Of a stretch of DNA of 64,000 nucleotides, positions 42,996 to 51,338 are shown piece after piece. The translations under genes and the position numbers were made by a program. The notes under the pieces are model-generated. The model was not told where the DNA came from and did no database searches. It was given only the letters and a program-made list of their open reading frames with translations. The DNA is from Rubricoccus sp963708165 (GTDB lineage: Bacteria; Bacteroidota; Rhodothermia; Rhodothermales; Rubricoccaceae): contig OY970187.1 in assembly GCA_963708165.1 (NCBI GenBank), forward strand, positions 3,720,001 to 3,784,000. The letters are read 5' to 3'. The number at the start of each line of letters is the position of its first letter. Within the stretch, counting starts at the first letter, position 1.

Positions 42996-43274
42996 GGGTG
43001 GAAGCTGCGCTCCATGCGCCTCTGGCGCCAGAGGCCGCCGCAGTTCTTTCCATGTCGTCGTCTTTCTCCCCAGACCGTCATCCCGAGGCACGCGAAGCGA
43101 CGAGGGATCTGCTAAGCCCTGTTGCTATCCGGGTCTCGCCAGAGGCCACATCGCCAGAGGGTAGGACGGAGCTTTCGAGTGCCACACGACCCTTCCGAAT
43201 TCCGCCTCTCTGCAAAACTCCCCGGCGCCTCTGGCGGTAGTCTGGCCACTTCCTTCTCGCGACACCGACCCCAG
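42954..43274. other. 321-bp intergenic region with heptamer array and repeats
   Basis: Contains (GGGTTCC)n (42954-42995), the palindrome GCCTCTGGCGCCAGAGGC (43018-43035), a half REP-like arm (43076-43110, GTCATCCCGAGG...GAGGGATCT) and further motif copies. No gene seen. Confidence 0.8.
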
Positions 43275-44030
43275 ATGGCGACCGACACGACCACCTCCAT
43301 CGAAGACCAACTCCGCGCACTCGTGCGGCTCCAGGCCATCGATAGCCGCATCGACCAGCTCAACAAGCTCCGCGGGGACCTCCCGGACGAGATCCGCGAC
43401 CTCGAAGACGAGAAGGCAGGCCTCGAAACACGCCTCTCGCAAATCGGCTCCGAAAAGAAGGAGGGCGAAGTGCAGCGCAAAAAACTCAAGCTCGACATCG
43501 CCGAGAGCGAGGGCCTGATCCGCAAGTACGAGGAGCAACAGCTTCAGGTGCGCAACAACCGCGAGTACGACGCGCTCACCAAAGAGATCGAGGCGCACCG
43601 CCAGCGAATCCAGAATGCGCACGACGAGATCGAAACACTCGAAGGCCGCGACGTGGACAACGAGGACGTTGTGACCACCTCGGACGACCGCCTCAAGGAG
43701 CTCGAAGACATGCTCAAGGAGAAGCACGAGGAGCTCTCGCACGTGGAGAAGGACACGGCCAAGGAGCAGAAGTCGTTCGAGAAGGCGCGCGCGAAAGCCG
43801 CCAAAGACATCGACGGACGTTACTTCAAGGCGTACGAGCGCCTCCGTGGCCGCATGCGCGATGGACGCGCCGTCGTGCCCATCGAGCGCGGGGCCGCCGC
43901 CGGCTTCCTCGTGCCGCCACAGCGCCAGGTCGAGATTCGCCAGCGCGACCGCATTATGGTCTCCGAGCACGACGGTCGCATCGTCGTCGACCCGGAGCTA
44001 TTCCGCGAGGTGCAGGACTCGCTCAAGTAG
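43275..44030 (+). CDS. Coiled-coil protein of the C4-zinc-ribbon (zf-RING_7) family lacking all zinc cysteines
   Basis: A 251-residue protein from ATG 43275. Residues about 10-200 are a long charged coiled coil (EDQLRALVRLQAIDSRIDQL, QVRNNREYDALTKEIEAHR), the shared part of CdsZ/zf-RING_7 proteins, which in some bacteria block translation or bind RNA. The C-terminal domain should carry two CxxC knuckles. Here the equivalent reads GAAAGFLVPPQRQ and MVSEHDGRIVVDP. The scaffold (PPQ, GRI) is kept but every Cys is replaced by Ala, Ser, Gly or Asp. So a metal-free derivative is likely, not a broken gene. The 44052-44084 terminator follows. Confidence 0.88.
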   Translation: MATDTTTSIEDQLRALVRLQAIDSRIDQLNKLRGDLPDEIRDLEDEKAGLETRLSQIGSEKKEGEVQRKKLKLDIAESEGLIRKYEEQQLQVRNNREYDALTKEIEAHRQRIQNAHDEIETLEGRDVDNEDVVTTSDDRLKELEDMLKEKHEELSHVEKDTAKEQKSFEKARAKAAKDIDGRYFKAYERLRGRMRDGRAVVPIERGAAAGFLVPPQRQVEIRQRDRIMVSEHDGRIVVDPELFREVQDSLK

Positions 44031-44051
44031 AGCCTCCGGCGTCTAGCCTCT

Positions 44052-44084
44052 GCCCCGTCTCCGCTCTGGAGGCGGGGCGTTTTT
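44052..44084 (+). terminator. Intrinsic terminator of the zinc-ribbon-family gene
   Basis: GCCCCGTCTCC / GGAGGCGGGGC stem (one G-T), loop GCTCT, then GTTTTT, starting 22 bp after the stop. Confidence 0.9.
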
Positions 44085-44094
44085 ATGGGCCCAG

Positions 44095-44112
44095 GCCTCT
44101 GGCGCCAGAGGC
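44095..44112. repeat. 18-bp palindrome at the 3' end of the propeller lipoprotein gene
   Basis: GCCTCTGGCGCCAGAGGC, 8 bp beyond the stop of the minus-strand gene at 44120. Confidence 0.9.
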
Positions 44113-44119
44113 CGCGGGC

Positions 44120-45412
44120 TTACTCCTCGTAGTCGCGGATCTGGTAGACGCCGTAGCCCGTGCCCATCCAGACCGTCTCACCAGAGACGACGATGTCCTC
44201 GACCGCGTCGGTGTTGTAGCGGCGGTCCAGCACGCCGCTTTTGTGGCGCTCGGCGTAGCCATCCGTCCGCCCGCGCCACACACCGCCAGAGGCGCCGACG
44301 GCAAACACGCCGCACGAGCCGTTGCCGTCCTGCGCGAACGACGCGCGCTCGCGCCAGAGCCCCCCCTCCCATGCGTGGACCGTGCAGCCTGCAGCGGAAC
44401 GGTTCATCACCCAAACCTCGCCGCCAGGGCCTTCTTCAAGATCAATCGCTTGCTCGGCACCCGGCCCTTCGGCGCGTTCCCAGCCGCTGCCACGGTTCCA
44501 GAACACGCCGCTGCGGTAGGTGGCGAGCCAGTGCGTGCCGTCGCGCGTGATGAGGAAGTCCGCGAGATCGCCGAGGTCGGCGGCGAACGCGTACGGCCCT
44601 TCCTCAACAAACGTCACGATGCCATCGCGGAGGTGGACGAGATTCTGGTTGCCCTGGTAAATGCCCATAAACGCGCCCTGATGCGAGTCGCCAGCCGCGA
44701 GCGTTCCGTTGTAGATCACTTGGTAGGCGTCCACGTTTTGACCGGTCGCGAGGTCGACGCGCGCCAGGAATGACTGCCCGCCCGAGCCCGCTGTGTTGTA
44801 CTCGATCCAGGCGGTGTCCCGCTCGGATCCGATAAACCGCTCGAACCCACTCCGCCGCTGCCGGAAGTCTGTGCCGTCCGGGGACGACCAGAAAGACGAG
44901 CGGTAGTCGCTCAGCCGCACCCACAGGTCGCCTCTGGCGTCGGTGAACACATCCTGGGCGTTCGACTCGTAGGCAGAAGTGCCGGTCACAAGCCGTTGCC
45001 AAAGGGTTTGCTGAACACGTGCCGTAACGGTCGCCGTCGCCTCTCTCTGCACCCGCAACGTGTCCCGCCCCGCGACGGTGGAGACACCGTCGAGCGCCTG
45101 TACCGTAGCGGAGTGGGGGCCGTCCAAATGGCTGACGTAGATCCCAACGTGCCACGTTCTGGCGTTCACCCGCCGCCGTGAGTGCGCCACGCGCTCCCCG
45201 TCCAGCAACACCTCCGGGACGTAGAGCGAGTCCGTCGTGTTGACGCCTGTCACGGATAGGCGAAGCGTGTCTCGCGCTAGGCCCTGCGGGTTCAGCACAT
45301 CCACCGAGAGTTCCAGCGGATCGGTCGAGGCCTCGAACTCCTCCTGCGAGAGGTGGCTGTCGCACCCGGTGAACACAACCAGGAGCACGAGCGCAAACGC
45401 GAGGCGGGACAT
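44120..45412 (-). CDS. Lipoprotein with beta-propeller-like domain, unknown
   Basis: A 430-residue lipoprotein (MSRLAFALVLLVVFTGC, lipidated Cys17). Residues about 30-130 look like an Ig-type beta domain (ELSVDVLNPQGLARDTLRLSVTG). Residues about 150-430 are repeats with 'DARGDLWVRL', 'FITRDGTHWLATYRSGVFW', 'GPGGEVWVMN', 'GASGGVWRGR' and 'GETVWMGTGYGVYQI', as in two-component-regulator-type propellers. No enzyme motif. The TAGCTTTG at 45440-45433 (minus strand), 21 bp before the start, matches a TAnnTTTG box. Confidence 0.75.
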   Translation of the reverse strand: MSRLAFALVLLVVFTGCDSHLSQEEFEASTDPLELSVDVLNPQGLARDTLRLSVTGVNTTDSLYVPEVLLDGERVAHSRRRVNARTWHVGIYVSHLDGPHSATVQALDGVSTVAGRDTLRVQREATATVTARVQQTLWQRLVTGTSAYESNAQDVFTDARGDLWVRLSDYRSSFWSSPDGTDFRQRRSGFERFIGSERDTAWIEYNTAGSGGQSFLARVDLATGQNVDAYQVIYNGTLAAGDSHQGAFMGIYQGNQNLVHLRDGIVTFVEEGPYAFAADLGDLADFLITRDGTHWLATYRSGVFWNRGSGWERAEGPGAEQAIDLEEGPGGEVWVMNRSAAGCTVHAWEGGLWRERASFAQDGNGSCGVFAVGASGGVWRGRTDGYAERHKSGVLDRRYNTDAVEDIVVSGETVWMGTGYGVYQIRDYEE

Positions 45413-45437
45413 CTAAAGCAGCGAGGTGGCGTCAAAG

Positions 45438-45980
45438 CTACCGCTCCTCTCCGCCAGAGGCCTCTCGCGCCAGAGGCTCATCCATTGGCGTCGCCTCGCG
45501 AAGCCCCGGATCGCCCTCGCGCGAGAGGAACCGGTTCCACCCGCCGACGAGCCACGCGAGGCAGATCGCGCCGAAGCCTGCCATGGCGGCGAACGAAAAC
45601 GTCATCACCCACTGCACGCGCGAGAACGCATCGAGGATGACCTGGTCGCTACCTGCCTGCACGCGGATGGGCACGACGAGCGACGAGTCGGCTTCGTAGG
45701 CGTACTGAATCTCTTTCATAAACGCCAGAGGCAGCTCGATAAAGCGCTCCACGGGTGCCGACGCCTCTGGCGGCGTGTAGCGCAGCTTGACCATGCCATG
45801 TGTGATCTCGCTGCGCTCGCGGACTTCCACATCTAGCACCTGAGCCTCCACGCCGGTCCCGAACTCGGCGGTTTGGCGCTGCTCGAAGCCTGTAAACGTG
45901 AGTTGCACCGCAATCACCACGAGCAGCAGCGGAAGCGCCCACAGCAGGCGCGCGACGATGGGGTTGGAGAGGAAATTCAT
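45438..45980 (-). CDS. Two-helix membrane protein, DUF3592-like
   Basis: A 180-residue protein from ATG 45980 (MNFLSNPIVARLLWALPLLLVVIAV). One N-terminal helix, an external domain (about 30-125: EAQVLDVEVRERSEITHGMVKLRYTPP, FIELPLAFMKEIQYAYEADSSLVVPIRVQAG) and a second helix (VMTFSFAAMAGFGAICLAWLVGG). This layout (helix, beta domain, helix) is that of DUF3592 proteins. The C-terminal tail is motif-rich. It sits 25 bp from the start of the propeller lipoprotein gene and could share its transcript. Confidence 0.62.
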   Translation of the reverse strand: MNFLSNPIVARLLWALPLLLVVIAVQLTFTGFEQRQTAEFGTGVEAQVLDVEVRERSEITHGMVKLRYTPPEASAPVERFIELPLAFMKEIQYAYEADSSLVVPIRVQAGSDQVILDAFSRVQWVMTFSFAAMAGFGAICLAWLVGGWNRFLSREGDPGLREATPMDEPLAREASGGEER

Positions 45981-46057
45981 CCGTTGGGAAGGCGTGCTGT
46001 GCTGCGTACGCGCGCAACTCCGCGCGGTCCCTCGAAAACACCGCCAATCCTCTGGTG

Positions 46058-46083
46058 GCTGGCCTCTGGCGCCAGAGGCCAGC
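46058..46083. repeat. 26-bp perfect palindrome containing the iterated motif
   Basis: The 18-bp core GCCTCTGGCGCCAGAGGC (46062-46079) is extended by GCTG and CAGC on the two sides. It lies 20 bp past the HNH gene's stop. Confidence 0.9.
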
Positions 46084-46102
46084 ACACGTCGGCATCTGGC
46101 GG

Positions 46103-46591
46103 CTACGCCGCGAAGAGGTACGGCTTCCACGTCTCCTCCAGCGTGCCCACCAGATCGCGCATGTACATCACGTGGCTGGGTCGAAACGGCTTGCGCGCCA
46201 GAGGCATCCCGGCCTCTTCGGGTGTTTTGTTGCCTTTTCGGTTGTTGCACGGCGTGCAGGCGGCCACGAGGTTTTCCCACGCGTCGCGCCCGCCGCGGCT
46301 GCGCGGCATGACGTGGTCGAGTGTGAGTTTATCCATGCTGCCGCAATACTGACACGTGTGGTCATCGCGGCGGAGCACGTTGCGGCGCGTAAGGAGCACG
46401 CGGCGGTACGGCATGCGGATGTACCGCTTGAGCCGCACGACGGTCGGCCACGGGTGGCGCGTGCGGGCGGAGCGGATGCATCGGTCGGCGCGGTCGGCGA
46501 TGAGTTCGGCTTTCTCGAGAACCACGAGCACCATCGCGCGCTCTACGCTGCACACCGACATGGCTTGGTAGTCTGCGTTGAGGACCAGCAC
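46103..46591 (-). CDS. HNH endonuclease
   Basis: A 162-residue protein. The frame allows a TTG at 46612, but a GTG at 46591 has GGAGG four bases upstream and gives the family's standard start (VLVLNADYQAMSVCSVERAM). The HNH domain (about 75-140) has CQYCGSMDKLTLDHVMPRSRGG and NLVAACTPCNNRKGNKTPEEAG: two CxxC zinc knuckles and catalytic His (DHV) and Asn/His (CNNRK). Such stand-alone HNH proteins are common in Bacteroidota; the role may be DNA or RNA cleavage in defence or repair. AT-rich TTATAC/TATACT elements upstream (about 46648-46675) may be promoter parts. Confidence 0.88.
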   Translation of the reverse strand: MLVLNADYQAMSVCSVERAMVLVVLEKAELIADRADRCIRSARTRHPWPTVVRLKRYIRMPYRRVLLTRRNVLRRDDHTCQYCGSMDKLTLDHVMPRSRGGRDAWENLVAACTPCNNRKGNKTPEEAGMPLARKPFRPSHVMYMRDLVGTLEETWKPYLFAA

Positions 46592-46685
46592 ATGGCCTCC
46601 GAGACCGCTCAAAACATGCGCCTCCCCGGCGCCATCTCCATCGAGTTCATGCGTGTATAAGACGTGTGTAGACGAGTATAACGAC

Positions 46686-46717
46686 GACGCCCTCCGACCG
46701 TCGGGCCAGAGGGCGTC
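46686..46717 (-). terminator. Hairpin after the DUF2147 gene
   Basis: GACGCCCTC and GAGGGCGTC arms with an inner GC stem, about 73 bp past the DUF2147 stop on the minus strand. No strong U-run, so weak. Confidence 0.35.
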
Positions 46718-46789
46718 ACCCTAACGGGCATGTCGAGAGGCTCGGCGCGCTGCGCCAGAGGCACAAGCGAGAGGCGAGCCTCTGGCGTG

Positions 46790-47266
46790 TTAGCGCACGC
46801 GCTCCCAGTACTGCGTCTTGCCGATCACGCGGCCGAGGATCTTGTACCCGCCGGTGAGGCGGAGGCGACCGTCGGGCTGCACCTGCATCCAGCCGCTGTA
46901 GTTCTTGCCCTCGTCGGGCTTAAAGGCGGAGCCGCCGGTGTACTTGCCGTCGCCGTCGCTGTCGGAGAAGCCGGTCAGGATGACGAGGTCCTTCAGGTTG
47001 GAGCCCTTGAGAGCACGGCCGCGCATAGCGGAGGCCGGTCCGTCGTTGGGGTAGCGGTCCACGCAGTTTGAGCATGTCCGGCCTTCGGGGAGTAGGCGGA
47101 TGATGCGGCCGGTGAGCACGCCGCGCGACTCGGAGATCTCGACGATGGACTTGGCGTTGCCGTCCTCGAAGGTGCGCCACTGCCCGACGGGCGACTGCGC
47201 GAATGCGGGAAGGGCGAGCGCAAGCATCGCTGCGACACCGAGAAAGCGTGTGATGCGGAAAGTCAT
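46790..47266 (-). CDS. Exported DUF2147 protein
   Basis: A 158-residue protein from ATG 47266. Signal peptide MTFRITRFLGVAAMLALALPAFAQS. The mature DUF2147 domain: SPVGQWRTFEDGNAKSIVEISESRG, GRIIRLLPEGRTCSNCVDRYPNDGP, LKGSNLKDLVILTGF, GKYTGGSAFKPDEGKNYSGWMQV, LTGGYKILGRVIGKTQYWERV. The CxxC (CSNC) is common in the family. Function unknown; lipocalin-like beta barrel in the periplasm. It has the window's clearest Bacteroidota promoter (47298-47329), so it is probably a monocistronic unit. Confidence 0.9.
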   Translation of the reverse strand: MTFRITRFLGVAAMLALALPAFAQSPVGQWRTFEDGNAKSIVEISESRGVLTGRIIRLLPEGRTCSNCVDRYPNDGPASAMRGRALKGSNLKDLVILTGFSDSDGDGKYTGGSAFKPDEGKNYSGWMQVQPDGRLRLTGGYKILGRVIGKTQYWERVR

Positions 47267-47297
47267 AAGGGTGGGAGTTGGTCGGGAAGGGAGAGCG

Positions 47298-47329
47298 CAA
47301 ATGTAACAGGCGCCCTCGCGGTGACCAAA
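47298..47329 (-). promoter_or_regulatory. Bacteroidota-type promoter of the DUF2147 gene
   Basis: On the minus strand TTTG (47329-47326), a 20-bp spacer and TACATTTG (47305-47298) match the TTTG/TAnnTTTG consensus exactly. The predicted start of transcription is about 25 bp before ATG 47266. Confidence 0.65.
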
Positions 47330-47414
47330 CGTATGCAAGGGCCGTTCCGTACCTCTGGCGACAGGCCTCGCCCCTTCTACCCTCACGTAAGGCATGTGTA
47401 AACGTCTTATGCGC

Positions 47415-47432
47415 CGCCAGAGGCCTCTGGCG
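47415..47432. repeat. 18-bp palindrome after the YfcC transporter gene
   Basis: CGCCAGAGGCCTCTGGCG, 25 bp past the stop of the minus-strand gene. Confidence 0.9.
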
Positions 47433-47456
47433 CGTCCACCGTGTTAGACAGAAGCG

Positions 47457-49034
47457 TCACGCATAGCCGACGGCGGAGGCGATGGCGAGCGCGATGAGGC
47501 CGAGCGCGAACAAGACGACCTGCAGCGGCAGGATCCACCGCGCCCACGTCTGCCACGGGATCCGCGCGAGCGAGAGCACGCCCATGAGCACCGCGCTCGT
47601 GGGAATGATCATGTTGCTAAAGCCGTCGCCCATCTGGAAGGCGAGCACCGCCGTCTGCCGGCTCACGCCGACGAGGTCCGCCAGAGGCGCCATGAGCGGC
47701 ATCGTGAGCGCAGCCTGTCCGCTGCCGCTGGGCACGAAGAAGTTGATGGCGCTCTGCGCACCGAACATCGCCATCGCGCTCGTCGCGGCGCCCGCCCCTT
47801 CCAGGCTGCTCGCGAGCGCGTTCAGAATCGGGTCGATGGTCTGGCCGTCTTCCAGCACGACAAGGATGCCTCTGGCGATGCCGATGATGACGGCCGTCGG
47901 CGCGAGGTCCTTGACGCCTTCCATAAAGGCGCCAGCGGCGCGGTTGGGCGAGAGCCCGCCGATAAAGGCGAGGAGCACGCCGAGGCCCAGGAAAAACGCC
48001 GCGATCTCGATGATGTACCACCCCTCGCCGCCCACGTAGTAGCTCAGCCCGCGGACCGTCCCGAGCCCTTCGATCACCCGCTCGCGCGGAAACACGCCCC
48101 ACACGAGGACGAGAAGTGAGAGCGCGAACGTCCACAGGACGGCTTTGTGGCGGGCGGTAAACGCCGCGTCGCCAGAGGCGAGCGGTGTGGCGTCGGCGCG
48201 CTTTGTGGCGTCCAGGCGGTGGACGGGGCTGCGCGTGGGGTCGCGTTTGACGCGTGCGGCGTGCCACATCACGAACGCGGTCGCGATGCCGGTCGTGAAC
48301 AGCCAGAGCACGATGCGGAAGCCAGCACCGCTGAACAGCGAGACGCCCGCGATGCCCTGCGCCACGCCGACCGTGAACGGGTTGAAGAACGCGGCGGCGA
48401 ACCCCGCGGCAGATCCCACGAACGGGATCGCAGCGCCGGTCAGGCTGTCGTAGCCCAGCGCGAGCGCCAGAGGCACGAAGATGAGCACGAAGGGAATGGT
48501 CTCCTCCGACATCCCGAACACGGCGCCCCCGAGCGAGAAGAGCACCATGAACAGCGGGATGAGCGCGCGCTCCAGCCGCGGCGAGCGCTCGGCCGCGAGC
48601 ACGGTTCGCCTCAGCCCGGCGTCGATGGCGCCTGTAGCCGCGAGAATCGCAAACATGCCGCCGATGAAGAGCACGAACGCGATGATATCCGCCACGTCCG
48701 GGTCGGCGAAGCCGCGGATGGGCGCCTGAAAGAGGATCGCGACCGAGTGGGTCAGCCTCTGGCGCACACCCGTGACCTCGCGCTCGACGGGCGCAAACGT
48801 GCCCGGCACTACCACCTCTCGCGTGCCAACGCCCTCGACGTCGATCTCGGCGCGCTCAAACGCGCCTGGCGGCACGATCCACGTGAGCACGACCGCGAGC
48901 ACGATGATGCTGAAAATGATCAGCGTGGTGTCCGGCGCGCGGAAGCGCGAGCCGCCAGAGGCCTCTGGCACCGCATCGGGTGGCGTGTCGGGCTTGGTGG
49001 GCGCCAGAGGCGCGTCGGAGTCGTCGGCAGGCAT
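47457..49034 (-). CDS. YfcC/DcuC-superfamily carboxylate or peptide-type transporter
   Basis: A 525-residue polytopic protein from ATG 49034. A motif-rich soluble N-terminus (about 30 residues) precedes about 12 helices. Family landmarks: TLIIFSIIVLAVVLTWIVPPGAFER, GGAVFGMSEETIPFVLIFVPLALALGYD, VGSAAGFAAAFFNPFTVGVAQG, and the C-terminal FGAQSAINFFVPSGSGQAALTMPLMAPLADL with AFQMGDGFSNMIIPTSAVL. The paired 'NP/NFFVPSGSGQ' re-entrant loops are typical of the C4-dicarboxylate (YfcC) group. The substrate is uncertain. It diverges from the TPR gene with 61 bp between the starts; TACCTTCG about 30 bp upstream may be part of its promoter. Confidence 0.88.
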   Translation of the reverse strand: MPADDSDAPLAPTKPDTPPDAVPEASGGSRFRAPDTTLIIFSIIVLAVVLTWIVPPGAFERAEIDVEGVGTREVVVPGTFAPVEREVTGVRQRLTHSVAILFQAPIRGFADPDVADIIAFVLFIGGMFAILAATGAIDAGLRRTVLAAERSPRLERALIPLFMVLFSLGGAVFGMSEETIPFVLIFVPLALALGYDSLTGAAIPFVGSAAGFAAAFFNPFTVGVAQGIAGVSLFSGAGFRIVLWLFTTGIATAFVMWHAARVKRDPTRSPVHRLDATKRADATPLASGDAAFTARHKAVLWTFALSLLVLVWGVFPRERVIEGLGTVRGLSYYVGGEGWYIIEIAAFFLGLGVLLAFIGGLSPNRAAGAFMEGVKDLAPTAVIIGIARGILVVLEDGQTIDPILNALASSLEGAGAATSAMAMFGAQSAINFFVPSGSGQAALTMPLMAPLADLVGVSRQTAVLAFQMGDGFSNMIIPTSAVLMGVLSLARIPWQTWARWILPLQVVLFALGLIALAIASAVGYA

Positions 49035-49095
49035 AGCGGCTGGGCACGTTCGGCGCGAAGGTAGCGTTAGAGCGCCCGTCCCCCGATCTTGCGCC

Positions 49096-50460
49096 GTGCT
49101 CCGCTCCTCCCTCTTCGCCCTCGCCGTTCTCTTGGCGTCGCCTCTGGCGGCGGCGCAGTCCGGGCGTGACGCGCACCGCGAGTTCGTGGCCGCGCTCGCC
49201 ATGCAGTGGGCCGACGACCACGAAGGGGCGATCGGTGCGCTGGACGCGTTGCTGCAGATCGAGCCCGAGAGCGGCGCGGTGTTCGACGCACTCTCGGAGA
49301 GCTACCTCGCGCTGGACCGGCGGGCGGAGGCGCTTCTGGCGGCGGAGACAGCCGCGCGGTTGGCGCCAGAGGAGGTCACGGTCTGGACGCGCCTCGCCTC
49401 ACTTCTCCGCGAGACTGACGCCGAGGTAGCGGCGATGCATCTCGAAAAGGCGCTTAGTCTGCAGCCCGACGACCCGGCTGTGCTCGCCGACCTCGCGGAG
49501 ACCTACGCCTCGCTCGGCCGCACCGCCGAGGCGGTCCGTGTCCTCACCACGCTCGCTCGCGTGGGCGAGACGCCCGCGGTTCACGTGCGCCTGGCCGTGC
49601 TCGCCAACGCCTCTGGCGACACGCGCGCCGAGCTCGCCCACCTGCGGCGCGCGTTCGCGCTGGCCCCTGGCGAAGGCGCGATTGCGATGCTGCTCGCGAC
49701 AGCCCTCCACTCTTCAGAGCACACCCGCGACGCTCTCGGCGTGCTGGATCGCTACCTCGCGCGGCACCCCTCTGACCGCGCCGCCATCGCGCTGCGCGCC
49801 ACGTGGCGCGGCGACGCGCCAGAGGCTGCACCCGACGCCCGCACGCCTGCCGACCGCCTGCAGCGCGCGCGCGCCCTGTACGACGCCTCTGGCGAAGACG
49901 CCGACGCGCTCACTCAGGCCGCGGCAATGCTCGGACCGGTGCTCTCCGGCGCCGCGTCGCCAGAGGCGCTTGCGTTGGGCGGGCGCATCGCCTTCGACCA
50001 GCGCCGCTACGCCGAGGCCGCCGACCGGCTCGTGCGCGCCCTCGACGCCAACCCGCGCGATGCAGGCGCGTGGCCTCTGGCGCTGCGCTCGCTCGCCCGC
50101 AGCGGTGACGCGAGAAGCGCGCGCGTCGCCGACGATGCGCTGCTGTTCTTGAGCGGTGACCCGAACGTCGAGGCCGCGGCTGGGGAGTCGGCTCTCGCCA
50201 GAGGCGACACTGAGACGGCGCTGCGCCTCGCGCCGCAAACGCCCGACGGCCACGCCATCCGCTCGATGGCGCTCGCCGCGCTCGGCCGCGCCGATGACTC
50301 CGCCGATGCCCTCGCCCAAGCCTCTGGCGCCGATCCCATGCTCGTGCTCGCGGCGACAGGCGACCTCGCCGCCGCCAGAGGCGATGCCGCGGCGGCGCGG
50401 TCCGCGTGGGACCGCGCGCTCGCCCTCGACCCCGGCAACGCGTGGCTTCGCGCCCGCTGA
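49096..50460 (+). CDS. Exported TPR-repeat protein
   Basis: A 454-residue protein with a GTG start at 49096 (VLRSSLFALAVLLASPLAAAQS, a signal peptide). About nine TPR units follow (for example HREFVAALAMQWADDHEGAIGALDALLQIEP, LLAAETAARLAPEEVTVWTRLASLL, DRLVRALDANPRDAGAWPLALRSL), with a gap at about 255-310. In Bacteroidota a TPR protein directly before a DUF4292 lipoprotein is a recurrent pair, probably in outer-membrane assembly. Iterated-motif codons appear at repeat turns (ASGD, PEA). Confidence 0.82.
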   Translation: MLRSSLFALAVLLASPLAAAQSGRDAHREFVAALAMQWADDHEGAIGALDALLQIEPESGAVFDALSESYLALDRRAEALLAAETAARLAPEEVTVWTRLASLLRETDAEVAAMHLEKALSLQPDDPAVLADLAETYASLGRTAEAVRVLTTLARVGETPAVHVRLAVLANASGDTRAELAHLRRAFALAPGEGAIAMLLATALHSSEHTRDALGVLDRYLARHPSDRAAIALRATWRGDAPEAAPDARTPADRLQRARALYDASGEDADALTQAAAMLGPVLSGAASPEALALGGRIAFDQRRYAEAADRLVRALDANPRDAGAWPLALRSLARSGDARSARVADDALLFLSGDPNVEAAAGESALARGDTETALRLAPQTPDGHAIRSMALAALGRADDSADALAQASGADPMLVLAATGDLAAARGDAAAARSAWDRALALDPGNAWLRAR

Positions 50461-50493
50461 CCCCTCTCCTCTGGCGCGACCGCGCCGCTCTTC

Positions 50494-51276
50494 ATGCGTC
50501 TCGCTCTTCTCTTCGTCGTCTCCCTGTCTCTCGCCGCGTGTAGCTCCGGCCCGCTCGTCGACGATGCGCCAGAGGGCCAACTGCCCGACGCGTACCCGTA
50601 CCACACGGCGCCGCAGATCCGCGACGCGATTCAGCGCTCGACCGCCTCGGTCGCGTTCTACTCCGCCGACGGCCGGATCGAGATTCGCACACCCACGATC
50701 GACCAAAAGGCGACGTACTCCATCCGCTCCCGCCTCGCCGACTCGACCACGATGACGGTTCGCGGTCCGCTGGGCATCGAGGGCGGTCGCGGGCTCGTGA
50801 CGCCGCGCGACTTCGTGGCGTACGACAAGCTCAACGGCCGGCTGTACGTCGGCGACGTGGGCGTCGCTGAGCGCTACATCCCCGGCACCGGCTCCTCCCG
50901 GTTGCTCGCGCAGGCCATGGCCGGGCTTCTGGCGCCAGAGGCAAACGCCGACTGGACCGTCACGCCCGATTCCGGCCGCTACCTCCTGGTGCACCGCCGC
51001 ACGGACCGCACGCGGCGCGTGCTCGTCGTAGACCCCAGCCTCTGGCGCGTGGTTCAGGCGCAGGAGATCGACGCGAGCAATGTGGTCGTCGCAGATCAAC
51101 GGTTCTCGGCGTTCGACACCATCGGCGGCGTCGTGATGCCGCGGCGGGTGGTGCTCGTCGCGCCCAGCGAGGGCGTGCGCCTGACGCTGGAACACAACCG
51201 CCTGCTCGTCAACCCCAGCGATTTCCGACTGCGCTTCAACCGCCCGACGGGCGTGGATGTCATCGAGATCGACTGA
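50494..51276 (+). CDS. DUF4292 outer-membrane lipoprotein (LolB-like)
   Basis: A 260-residue lipoprotein; lipobox MRLALLFVVSLSLAAC (Cys16). The DUF4292 fold, a LolA/LolB-like half-barrel, runs IQRSTASVAFYSADGRIEI, ATYSIRSRLADSTTMTVRGPLGIEGGRGLVTPRDF, YLLVHRRTDRTRRVLVVDPSLWRVVQAQ, VVMPRRVVLVAPSEGVRLTLEHNRLLVN. In Bacteroidota these proteins are thought to take part in lipoprotein transport. It follows the TPR gene by 33 bp. One iterated motif is read as SLWR, inside a conserved strand. Confidence 0.88.
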   Translation: MRLALLFVVSLSLAACSSGPLVDDAPEGQLPDAYPYHTAPQIRDAIQRSTASVAFYSADGRIEIRTPTIDQKATYSIRSRLADSTTMTVRGPLGIEGGRGLVTPRDFVAYDKLNGRLYVGDVGVAERYIPGTGSSRLLAQAMAGLLAPEANADWTVTPDSGRYLLVHRRTDRTRRVLVVDPSLWRVVQAQEIDASNVVVADQRFSAFDTIGGVVMPRRVVLVAPSEGVRLTLEHNRLLVNPSDFRLRFNRPTGVDVIEID

Positions 51277-51302
51277 AGCGCAAGAGGCAGCCTCTGGCGC
51301 AT

Positions 51303-51333
51303 AAAAAAACGCCCGCCCCCTTGGGGGGCAGGC
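51303..51333 (-). terminator. Intrinsic terminator of tRNA-Ser
   Basis: On the minus strand GCCTGCCCCC / GGGGGCGGGC with a 3-nt loop and GTTTTTTTAT, just after the tRNA. Confidence 0.9.
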
Positions 51334-51338
51334 GCGGG

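Noticed and set aside
7020..43000. CRISPR-like arrays
   Set aside because: The palindromes and the REP-like repeats are irregularly spaced, and the heptamer arrays have no spacers. No cas genes.
46648..47417. Inverted ATAAGACGT words on both sides of the DUF2147 gene
   Set aside because: Nine bases only, no extended symmetry; likely chance.
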